From NCBI GenBank assembly GCA_905478725.1, contig CAJQJT010000018.1, forward strand, positions 1-5,995: 5,995 bases of DNA, read 5' to 3'. Positions 1 through 5,118 of this stretch are shown piece by piece (positions within the stretch are counted from its first letter, which is position 1; every line of letters begins with the position of its first letter). This stretch comes from an uncultured Pseudomonadales bacterium (lineage in GTDB: Bacteria > Pseudomonadota > Gammaproteobacteria > Pseudomonadales > Porticoccaceae). The notes under the pieces were generated by a model that was not told the origin of the DNA, searched no databases, and was given only the letters and a program-made list of their open reading frames with translations. A program made the position numbers and the translations under genes.

Positions 1-1156
1 GCCGGGCGTCCTCCTCAGCGTTCTCCAGCATGGAGCTAATCTTGGCCAGCAGTTCCGTCTGGATGCGTGTATTGGCAATCAGCGGCTCACCTTCATAAGC
101 TGGGCTCTGCTCTTCGACGCCCGCTGGGGGAATGGACTGTTTTAGACCCTCAGGTTTGGTATTAGAATCCCGCTCAGCTGGCCCCTGTGGCTCTGGGTAC
201 TCCCCAGACTCCCCAGACTCCCCAGACTCTGCAGTAACAAGATTCGCGCCACTACTCACAGGCTGCGTCTTTTCAAACGAAGCTACTTTATAATCAGCTG
301 CTTTATACTCAGCTTCCTTAGGTTCAGCCTTTTCCGCCTTAGCTTTCGGTCGCAATGACCCCTGCTCAGCCTCGAGGCTTTCTACTAACTCAAAGCCGGC
401 CTCGGCCAGCTGATCGATCACCAGACAGAGCATCTCACCGTAGGATTGATCAAAACAGGCCTCGGCAAAGATCTTGACCAGTTCGAGCTGCACTTCAAGG
501 GCGATCAAATCGTCATTCAGGGAATTGGCAAAAGCTTCGAGCAGTGCGTCCGGCGACAATGGCAGTCCGCTATGACCATTGCTGTCGCCAGTAAAGAGCG
601 ATTTAAAGCGTCCCTCCAGCTCATAGAGCTCGCCGCCCAGGGCCTCGCGTACAGAGCTAGAGCTATTATCCAGAGCAATCATCACCTCAAGATCTTCATG
701 CTCGACCAGCTTAAGACTGTCGCCGGCACTCCGCCCTGAGCGCCCGACCGCTCTATTCGTTTTAGTTTTGGCTACAGTTGCAGATACAACTTGAACCTCT
801 GCTCTGTCCTCAGAGCCCATAAATTGCGCAGTCTGGCTGCTGATGTCCGGAGAAAGATGAGATAGACCAGGGTCCGTTAGAACAGAATCAGACGGCAAAC
901 AATTAGATAGCGAAAACGGCTGCAGGGCACTGTCTATAGTGCGCGACTCAATTTCAGCCCCTTGCAGACGCAGCAGTCGCTGGGCATCCAAATAGAGAGT
1001 TTGTAAGCGGTTACTGGGGGCGTTTGCCGCCAGTGCGGTTAGTTTGGTGGTAGAGATTGGCTGGAATTTATCAAAGGCAGCAGAAAGATGTTGCTGGCAG
1101 TAATGCCTCAACGACTTTAGGAGCTGTTGCTCTGCTGAATGAGATTCCTTGCTCAT
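1..1156 (-). CDS. DUF1631-family protein, N-terminal part (runs off left edge)
   Basis: The minus-strand frame from the ATG at 1156-1154 is open for 385 codons to the window edge, so the C-terminal part is missing. The start is preceded by purine-rich GAGG and CAGG stretches. Two upstream ATGs at this site are out of frame. Residues about 148-260, beginning LKLVEHEDLE and continuing through GELYELEGRF and ALLEAFANSL to IDQLAEAGFEL, match my memory of the DUF1631 (PF07793) core: an acidic LV-x-E/D-x-E/D-LE opening followed by predicted helices. Residues about 60-145 are Ser/Thr-rich and probably disordered. Residues about 262-350 are a charged, low-complexity linker with Lys/Ala/Glu-rich runs and a triple Glu-Ser-Gly repeat. 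No signal peptide or membrane segment is visible. Family members usually run to 700-800 residues, so about half is seen. The biochemical role is unknown. A DUF1631 gene next to nadC is also the Pseudomonas arrangement as I recall it. Family assignment is fairly sure; function is not inferred. Confidence 0.85.
   Translation of the reverse strand, partial: MSKESHSAEQQLLKSLRHYCQQHLSAAFDKFQPISTTKLTALAANAPSNRLQTLYLDAQRLLRLQGAEIESRTIDSALQPFSLSNCLPSDSVLTDPGLSHLSPDISSQTAQFMGSEDRAEVQVVSATVAKTKTNRAVGRSGRSAGDSLKLVEHEDLEVMIALDNSSSSVREALGGELYELEGRFKSLFTGDSNGHSGLPLSPDALLEAFANSLNDDLIALEVQLELVKIFAEACFDQSYGEMLCLVIDQLAEAGFELVESLEAEQGSLRPKAKAEKAEPKEAEYKAADYKVASFEKTQPVSSGANLVTAESGESGESGEYPEPQGPAERDSNTKPEGLKQSIPPAGVEEQSPAYEGEPLIANTRIQTELLAKISSMLENAEEDAR
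200..229. repeat. 9-bp tandem repeat inside the DUF1631 gene
   Basis: CTCCCCAGA occurs three times head to tail, at 200-208, 209-217 and 218-226, followed by the first bases of a fourth unit. On the coding strand it reads GAGTCTGGG and encodes three Glu-Ser-Gly units (residues about 310-319) in the low-complexity linker. Because the unit is 9 bp, gain or loss by slippage keeps the reading frame. Confidence 0.85.
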
Positions 1157-1228
1157 TACCTGCCATCCTCATGGCGCGACTCTTGTTCACTGGCAATCAC
1201 TGGTCGACTGGTTATTTGATAATCAGCA

Positions 1229-1246
1229 ATTAATTAGCTAATTAAT
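1229..1246. repeat. 18-bp perfect AT-rich palindrome in the DUF1631/nadC divergent region
   Basis: ATTAATTAGCTAATTAAT is its own reverse complement over all 18 bases, centred between 1237 and 1238. It lies 73 bp upstream of the DUF1631 start and about 90 bp upstream of the nadC -10 box. It has no spacer and no following T-run, so a dimeric regulator site is more plausible than a terminator. A weaker inverted pair, GTTCAA at 1248-1253 and TTGAAC at 1266-1271, follows it, and three ACTGG copies (1189, 1199, 1207) lie on its other side. No regulator can be named. AT-rich palindromes can also arise by chance in AT-rich promoter DNA. Confidence 0.6.
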
Positions 1247-1332
1247 CGTTCAAGTATGGACCTTTTTGAACCAGTTCACATAAAAAAACCGCGGCTAATT
1301 TTCTTGGCAACAAATATCCCCGTAATCATTGC

Positions 1333-1341
1333 TGCTATAAT
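1333..1341 (+). promoter_or_regulatory. Extended -10 promoter for nadC
   Basis: TGCTATAAT contains a perfect TATAAT (1336-1341) preceded by TG one base upstream, the extended -10 form used by sigma-70 holoenzyme when the -35 box is poor. No good -35 hexamer sits 16-18 bp upstream. The nearest good match, TTGGCA at 1304-1309, is 26 bp away, too far to act as one. Transcription would start near 1348, giving a leader of about 50 to 75 nt before nadC depending on the start codon. Confidence 0.65.
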
Positions 1342-1353
1342 CCCGACCTTCCA

Positions 1354-1381
1354 CTGCAAGCCAGCTCTGCAAGGCTTGCAG
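1354..1381 (+). promoter_or_regulatory. Nested inverted repeats in the nadC leader (possible operator or RNA hairpin)
   Basis: CTGCAAGCC (1354-1362) pairs perfectly over 9 bp with GGCTTGCAG (1373-1381) across a 10-nt loop. Within it a second CTGCAAG (1367-1373) forms the tight palindrome CTGCAAGGCTTGCAG (1367-1381). There are therefore two direct CTGCAAG copies sharing one inverted CTTGCAG. The block lies about 6-34 nt downstream of the predicted start of transcription and ends 17 nt before the TTG codon at 1399. As DNA it could be an operator that blocks early elongation; as RNA it offers two mutually exclusive hairpins. No U-tract follows, so it is not a plain terminator. The role is inferred from position only. 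Confidence 0.5.
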
Positions 1382-1422
1382 ACATAGATTATGACCACTT
1401 GAAACTGACGATAGAGACGCTA

Positions 1423-2334
1423 ATGGCCAGCACCGAACAGGCTCAAATTCCCACCCTAAACAACCAGGTTCTCAATGACATTCCCCAATGTGTAGCCCGC
1501 GCTCTCGAGGAAGATATTGGCAGTGGCGACATTACTGCCCAGCTGATCCCGCAACAGCAGTGCGCCACGGCAGTGGTTATCTGCCGTGATCAGGCGGTGA
1601 TCTGCGGACGCCCCTGGGTAGATGAGGTGTTTCGCCAGTTGGACAGTGCTGCGGCCAAGCAAACAGATGGAACCCACGAAAGCACAGAGGTCAAATGGCA
1701 TATTAATGAAGGGGACAGTGTCAGCCCCAACCAAAAGCTCTTTACCCTGCGCGGCAATACCAGAGTGCTGTTAACCGGCGAGCGCGCCGCACTGAATTTT
1801 TTGCAGACGCTCTCCGCCACCGCCACTACAGCTCGTCAATATGCTGAGATCAGTTTAAATAGCGCCAACAGCCAGATTAAAATACTCGACACTCGCAAGA
1901 CCCTTCCCGGCCTGCGTCTGGCACAAAAATATGCCGCAGCTGTGGGCGGCTGCCAAAATCATCGCATTGGTCTCTACGACGCCTTTTTGATCAAAGAAAA
2001 CCATATAGCCGCCTGTGGCGGAATCGGCAAAGCCATAGCCAAAGCTCGAGAGATCGCCGCGGATAAGCTGGTGGAAGTTGAGGTGGAAACACTGGAGGAG
2101 TTGCATCAGGCACTGGCCGCCAAAGCAGATGTAGTGATGTTGGATAACTTCTCACCGGCGGATATAGAGGCGCTGTCATCCATTGATTTGGGTGAGACTA
2201 AGATCGAAGTGTCGGGGGATATTACCGAAGAGAAAATTAAGGCCTACAGCCATGGGGCGGTGGACTTTATTTCATCTGGGAGTATTACCAAGCATATTCG
2301 GGCGGTGGATTTGTCTATGAGGTTGGTGGATTAG
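1423..2334 (+). CDS. nadC: Quinolinate phosphoribosyltransferase (nicotinate-nucleotide pyrophosphorylase)
   Basis: A 303-residue cytoplasmic enzyme that converts quinolinate and PRPP to nicotinate mononucleotide, CO2 and pyrophosphate (EC 2.4.2.19), the third step of de novo NAD synthesis from aspartate. Counting from the ATG at 1423, family blocks appear in order: EDIGSGDIT (30-38), GERAALNFLQ (119-128), DTRKTLPGLR (156-165, with the substrate-binding Arg and Lys), NHRIGLYDAFLIKENH (179-194), EVEVE (218-222), MLDN (239-242), EVSGDIT (262-268) and SSGSITKH (284-291). These cover the N-terminal domain and the TIM-like barrel with its catalytic Lys and Glu/Asp residues, so the gene looks complete and active. 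An in-frame TTG at 1399 would add eight residues. I prefer the ATG because a weak AGAG lies 6 nt upstream and homologues need no more N-terminus. Residues about 73-89 form a hydrophilic stretch some 8 residues longer than I recall in Pseudomonas NadC. It appears monocistronic. Confidence 0.96.
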   Translation: MASTEQAQIPTLNNQVLNDIPQCVARALEEDIGSGDITAQLIPQQQCATAVVICRDQAVICGRPWVDEVFRQLDSAAAKQTDGTHESTEVKWHINEGDSVSPNQKLFTLRGNTRVLLTGERAALNFLQTLSATATTARQYAEISLNSANSQIKILDTRKTLPGLRLAQKYAAAVGGCQNHRIGLYDAFLIKENHIAACGGIGKAIAKAREIAADKLVEVEVETLEELHQALAAKADVVMLDNFSPADIEALSSIDLGETKIEVSGDITEEKIKAYSHGAVDFISSGSITKHIRAVDLSMRLVD

Positions 2335-2354
2335 GGTTTTGGAAAGGCATAAAA

Positions 2355-2376
2355 AAAGGCTCCCGAGGGAGCCTTT
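2355..2376 (-). terminator. Shared intrinsic terminator between convergent nadC and pilA
   Basis: AAAGGCTCC (2355-2363) pairs with GGAGCCTTT (2368-2376) in a 9-bp perfect stem with a CGAG tetraloop. Read on the minus strand it lies 18 nt after the pilA stop and ends in a run of seven T, a strong Rho-independent terminator. On the plus strand it lies 20 nt after the nadC stop but is followed by ATATTTAT, a weaker U-tract. It probably ends both transcripts, more efficiently for pilA. Confidence 0.9.
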
Positions 2377-2394
2377 ATATTTATCCAAGAACTA

Positions 2395-2856
2395 TTAACA
2401 CAAATTAGCGTTGGTGTTAGAACAGACGCCTGCGCCCCACACAATGCGGCCTCCAGCTTGCAAAGTGCCTGTAAGGGTATAGGTTTCTAGCGTATTAGGG
2501 GAGTTCGTAGGTGCAGTAGCGAGAATAACAACTGTATCACCGACTGCGCCCGCGCCTACGGCGGCACCAGTTGGAGTTAATGTTATTCCGACAATATTAG
2601 CGGCTGCAGCAACAGTCGCAGGAATGCCATTTGTGTTCTGAACGCATGCTCCTGAGTTAGCTAAACCGATTGTTTGTACGCAAATTTCAACGGCAGTTTT
2701 AACCACTCCAGTTCCGACAACAGTTTCTGTGAAATCTGCACGGCGTGTGTAATCTTGATAAGCAGGCAATGCCACAGCCGCCAAAATACCAATAATCGCT
2801 ACAACGATCATCAGTTCGATAAGGGTAAAACCACTTTGTTTTCTATTCGTTTTCAT
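2395..2856 (-). CDS. pilA: Type IVa major pilin (prepilin)
   Basis: A 153-residue prepilin, the structural subunit of the type IV pilus fibre. The leader is nine residues (MKTNRKQSG), followed by the class III cleavage and methylation motif G9^FTLIE, with Phe at mature position 1 and the conserved Glu at position 5. Residues 10-36 give the hydrophobic N-terminal helix ([20 protein letters not shown]) that anchors the subunit and packs the fibre core. The mature protein is 144 residues. The globular part is rich in Ala, Gly, Val and Thr and has only three charged residues after Cys59 (D107, E124, R137). Four cysteines are present: C59, C71, C145 and the final residue C153. C145-C153 fits the usual C-terminal D-loop disulfide; C59-C71 may be a second bond. 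GGAGAG at 2867-2862, five bases from the ATG, is a strong ribosome site. It has its own sigma-54 promoter and terminator, diverges from pilBC and would be processed by a PilD peptidase not visible here. Confidence 0.95.
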   Translation of the reverse strand: MKTNRKQSGFTLIELMIVVAIIGILAAVALPAYQDYTRRADFTETVVGTGVVKTAVEICVQTIGLANSGACVQNTNGIPATVAAAANIVGITLTPTGAAVGAGAVGDTVVILATAPTNSPNTLETYTLTGTLQAGGRIVWGAGVCSNTNANLC

Positions 2857-2861
2857 AGGTA

Positions 2862-2867
2862 CTCTCC
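2862..2867 (-). promoter_or_regulatory. Ribosome binding site of pilA
   Basis: GGAGAG on the minus strand lies 5 nt before the pilA ATG. It is a near-ideal Shine-Dalgarno element that fixes the start and fits a highly expressed structural subunit. Confidence 0.85.
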
Positions 2868-2927
2868 ATTAGATTAAAAATTCGTTATTCCAGTTAACTG
2901 GCAAATGACTTTGCACGCTAAGGGAAT

Positions 2928-2943
2928 AGCAATTGCTGTGCCA
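2928..2943 (-). promoter_or_regulatory. Sigma-54 (RpoN) -24/-12 promoter of pilA
   Basis: On the minus strand the sequence is TGGCACAGCAATTGCT. GG of the -24 element and GC of the -12 element are exactly 10 bases apart, and the flanks match the TGGCAC-N5-TTGCW consensus in full. Initiation about 12 nt past the GC would fall near 2917, giving a 5' leader of about 61 nt. Sigma-54 control of pilA by the PilS/PilR two-component system is established in Pseudomonas. The promoter is seen directly here; the activator is inferred. Confidence 0.92.
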
Positions 2944-3019
2944 AAAACACTTTATGTATTAATTTCAATAGCTTAGGTGTTTTATATTTTTCTTAAAACC
3001 AAAACATTAGGCTTTATTC

Positions 3020-3064
3020 TGTCGCCAATTAACATTGCCCTGTCAATTTGTGACTTTTTTTGTC
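3020..3064 (-). promoter_or_regulatory. Candidate PilR upstream activating sites of pilA
   Basis: Three TGTC tetramers lie on the plus strand at 3020-3023, 3041-3044 and 3061-3064, with starts 21 and 20 bp apart, about two helical turns each. Relative to the predicted pilA start they lie near -105, -126 and -146. The last two extend to TGTCA, and a TGTGAC lies between them at 3049-3054. PilR of P. aeruginosa is known to bind clustered TGTC-type elements some 80-120 bp upstream of pilA. Placement and phasing fit an enhancer-type sigma-54 activator; identity as PilR sites is inference. Confidence 0.55.
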
Positions 3065-3108
3065 AGTGCAAATTAGGATTTTTAACTTTTTCTATTTCGC
3101 TCAGCTAT

Positions 3109-3130
3109 GCTGTTTAAAACAGCCTGTTTT
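3109..3130. repeat. Overlapping palindromes upstream of pilB
   Basis: GCTGTTT (3109-3115) is inverted as AAACAGC (3117-3123) around one central base. The same AAAACAG (3116-3122) pairs with CTGTTTT (3124-3130) around another single base. The middle arm is shared, so three alternating half-sites sit within 22 bp. The arrangement is operator-like and lies about 210 bp before pilB. The binding factor is unknown. Confidence 0.5.
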
Positions 3131-3249
3131 GAGAGGGCTAGATTTAAACCTGTCTTATAAGAAAAACAAACAACCTGCTATAGAAGTAGCATTTGCAGAC
3201 CGGGCCAACCAGCTATGCCAACTGTTTTTAAATAGACTGTTACCTAGTT

Positions 3250-3272
3250 CACAGAATATTTTTTGTTCTGTG
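3250..3272. repeat. 7-bp inverted repeat 60 bp upstream of pilB
   Basis: CACAGAA (3250-3256) and TTCTGTG (3266-3272) are perfect inverted copies separated by the T-rich nonamer TATTTTTTG. It could be a protein site or a short hairpin. The T-run lies in the loop rather than after the stem on the plus strand, so it is not a normal intrinsic terminator. It abuts the tandem TGGCAC pair at 3271-3283. Confidence 0.5.
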
Positions 3273-3332
3273 GCACTTGGCACGACATAGAGCAAAAACC
3301 CTAAGTAGACTTGCCGGTACTGCTTATTAAGG

Positions 3333-5081
3333 ATGAACGCTGTTATGAATATGCCCCAGATTGCATTGCATGGACTGCCCAAGCGCTTGGTAGATGATCA
3401 GCTTATTGCTGCAACCGTAATAGAAGAGGCCAGCGCCAGCGCCAAAACAAAAAAAATCTCTCTGGTGCAGTATCTCTGCGATAAACAGTTGCTCTCGTCA
3501 CATCAGATTGGCGAGTCCGCCTCTAAAGAATTTGGTATTCCCCTCTACGCTCTAGACAAACACAACCCTGATTATTTTCCCCGCGATGTGGTGGACAGCA
3601 AGCTGCTGAAAAAGCATCAGGCAATTCCCTTGATGGTCCGGGGCAAGCGTCTATTTTTGGCGATTGCCGATCCGACTAATCAGCGGGCGATTACTGAGAT
3701 TCAATTTCAGGCCGGTGTTGCAGTGGAGCCGGTGCTGGCGCTCTATTCGGATATCACTGAAGCATTGGAGAAGTGGCAGGAAAACAATAGTGATAGCGAT
3801 ATAGGCCAGGCTCTGGGCACCATGGATGATGTGCATCTGGATGATCTGGATATGGAGGCTATGGACGACAGTGACGATGTCGGAGATGGAGCTGAGAGCA
3901 ATGGCGACGACGATGCGCCGATTGTGCGCTTTGTGAATAAGATGTTGCTCGATGCCATTCGCCTGGGGGCGTCGGATATTCACTTTGAACCCTATGAAAA
4001 ATCTTACCGAGTGCGCTTTCGCGTCGACGGAATTTTACAGGAGATGTCGCGACCCCCAGCCAATTTGGCACCGCGTCTGGCGGCCCGGTTAAAGGTCATG
4101 TCACGCATGGATATTTCTGAGCGCCGCGTGCCTCAGGATGGCCGAGTTAAATTAAAGCTGTCAAAAAATAAGGCCATTGATTTTCGTGTGAATACCTTGC
4201 CCCTGCAGTTTGGTGAAAAAATTGTGCTGCGTATTCTCGACCCCAGCAGTGCCAAGATGGGGATTGAAGCCTTGGGTTATGAGGACGATCAAAAACAGCT
4301 CTATATGGATGCCCTGGCACGGCCTCAGGGCATGATTCTGGTGACTGGCCCCACAGGTAGTGGCAAGACGGTATCCCTGTATACCGGGCTGAATATTCTC
4401 AATACCACGGAGCGCAATATCTCCACGGCTGAAGACCCTATCGAAATCAATATGGAGGGGATTAACCAGACCCAGATCAATATGCGTGTGGGCCTCTCCT
4501 TTGCCGAGGCATTGCGTTCGTTTTTGCGTCAGGATCCAGATGTGGTCATGGTGGGTGAGATTCGCGATCTGGAGACCGCAGAGATTTCCATTAAAGCAGC
4601 CCAGACTGGTCACCTGGTGCTTTCAACGTTACACACTAACAGTGCCCCTGAGACCTTGACCAGATTGCTGAATATGGGTGTGCCCGCCTTTAATGTGGCG
4701 ACTTCGGTAAATCTGATTATCGCCCAGCGACTGGGGCGCAAGCTCTGCTCTAAGTGTCGCCAGCCCTTTGATGATATTCCAGACAAAGTGCTCACCGAAG
4801 AGGGCTTCGATAATATTGGTATTCCCCGGGAGCAGATTACCGTTTATAAACCGATTGGCTGTGGCCTCTGCACCAATGGTTATAAAGGCCGTGTGGGGGT
4901 CTATGAAACCCTTAAGATCACCCCAACCATTTCGCGGATTATTATGGAGGGAGGCAGCTCCCTGGATATTCTCGATGCGGCGGTCAAGGAAGGTTTTAGA
5001 CCATTGCGCAGTTCCGCTTTACGCAAGGCCGCGCTTGGTCTAATTAGTATTGAAGAAGCTAACCGTATTACCAAGGACTAG
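3333..5081 (+). CDS. pilB: Type IV pilus extension ATPase
   Basis: A 582-residue GspE/PilB-type hexameric secretion ATPase that drives pilin polymerisation from the cytoplasmic face through PilC. An N-terminal T2SSE_N/MshEN-like region (about 40-150) includes FPRDVVDSKLLKKHQAIPL and LFLAIADPTN. An acidic linker (164-194) has 15 Asp/Glu and no Lys/Arg. The N2 domain starts at APIVRFVNKMLLDAI (195-209). The ATPase core shows Walker A GPTGSGKT (339-346), the Asp box STAEDPIE (364-371), Walker B DVVMVGEIRD (403-412) and the His box TGHLVLSTLHTN (425-436). A tetracysteine zinc motif, C472-x2-C475 and C510-x2-C513, marks extension rather than PilT-type retraction ATPases. Length and ending ANRITKD match Pseudomonas PilB. 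The start is uncertain: AAGG touches the ATG at 3333, and in-frame ATGs at 3345 and 3351 would give N-termini closer to P. aeruginosa PilB. pilC follows after 37 nt, an operon arrangement. Confidence 0.96.
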   Translation: MNAVMNMPQIALHGLPKRLVDDQLIAATVIEEASASAKTKKISLVQYLCDKQLLSSHQIGESASKEFGIPLYALDKHNPDYFPRDVVDSKLLKKHQAIPLMVRGKRLFLAIADPTNQRAITEIQFQAGVAVEPVLALYSDITEALEKWQENNSDSDIGQALGTMDDVHLDDLDMEAMDDSDDVGDGAESNGDDDAPIVRFVNKMLLDAIRLGASDIHFEPYEKSYRVRFRVDGILQEMSRPPANLAPRLAARLKVMSRMDISERRVPQDGRVKLKLSKNKAIDFRVNTLPLQFGEKIVLRILDPSSAKMGIEALGYEDDQKQLYMDALARPQGMILVTGPTGSGKTVSLYTGLNILNTTERNISTAEDPIEINMEGINQTQINMRVGLSFAEALRSFLRQDPDVVMVGEIRDLETAEISIKAAQTGHLVLSTLHTNSAPETLTRLLNMGVPAFNVATSVNLIIAQRLGRKLCSKCRQPFDDIPDKVLTEEGFDNIGIPREQITVYKPIGCGLCTNGYKGRVGVYETLKITPTISRIIMEGGSSLDILDAAVKEGFRPLRSSALRKAALGLISIEEANRITKD

Positions 5082-5101
5082 CTAAAAAATAAATAAGGTA
5101 C

Positions 5102-5110
5102 AAGGAAGGA
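5102..5110 (+). promoter_or_regulatory. Ribosome binding site of pilC
   Basis: AAGGAAGGA contains two overlapping AAGGA-type elements and lies 8 nt before the pilC ATG at 5119. The 37-nt pilB-pilC gap shows no terminator hairpin, so co-transcription is likely. Confidence 0.8.
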
Positions 5111-5118
5111 ACCAGGCT

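Larger units (their letters stand above)
3065..3332. other. pilB-side intergenic region, no gene seen
   Basis: This stretch has no supported coding or RNA gene. It holds overlapping palindromes at 3109-3130 made of alternating CTGTTT / AAACAG units, a 9-base direct repeat CAGCTATGC at 3102-3110 and 3210-3218, a small TGCTA / TAGCA hairpin near 3177-3192, a 7-bp inverted repeat at 3250-3272 and a tandem TGGCAC pair at 3271-3283. No convincing -35/-10 pair was found, although the pilB transcript should start here. TTGGCACG at 3277-3284 resembles a sigma-54 -24 element, but the only GC is one base too far downstream. Confidence 0.6.

Noticed and set aside
446..739. Plus-strand 97-codon open frame
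   Set aside because: It lies wholly inside the minus-strand DUF1631 frame, which is open across the whole 1-1156 stretch and carries the family motifs. The plus-strand protein shows no recognisable domain.
1248..1271. GTTCAA / TTGAAC inverted pair as a terminator or operator
   Set aside because: The arms are only 6 bp with a 12-nt spacer and no U-tract. Too weak to call on its own.
1304..1341. TTGGCA paired with TATAAT as a standard sigma-70 promoter for nadC
   Set aside because: The spacer would be 26 bp, far from the 16-18 bp required. The extended -10 reading explains the TATAAT better.
3103..3134. Resemblance of AGCTATGCTGTTT to part of a Streptococcus CRISPR repeat
   Set aside because: Only a single short match exists, with no regular repeat-spacer array and no cas gene. 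The similarity is coincidental.
3060..3290. Plus-strand 76-codon frame in the pilA-pilB gap
   Set aside because: It begins at a TTG without a ribosome site, within the candidate PilR site region. Its composition is unlike a folded protein and it resembles nothing I know.
2857..3332. A tRNA or other structured RNA gene in the pilA-pilB gap
   Set aside because: I looked for a cloverleaf with a TTC-type T-loop and a paired acceptor stem and found none. The visible inverted repeats are short and isolated.
3155..3382. Minus-strand 75-codon frame overlapping the start of pilB
   Set aside because: It overlaps the pilB start and the repeat-rich control region, has no clear ribosome site and no recognisable domain.
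4161..4613. Minus-strand 150-codon frame inside pilB
   Set aside because: It is antisense to the Walker A to Walker B core of pilB, whose conserved sequence explains the open antisense frame.
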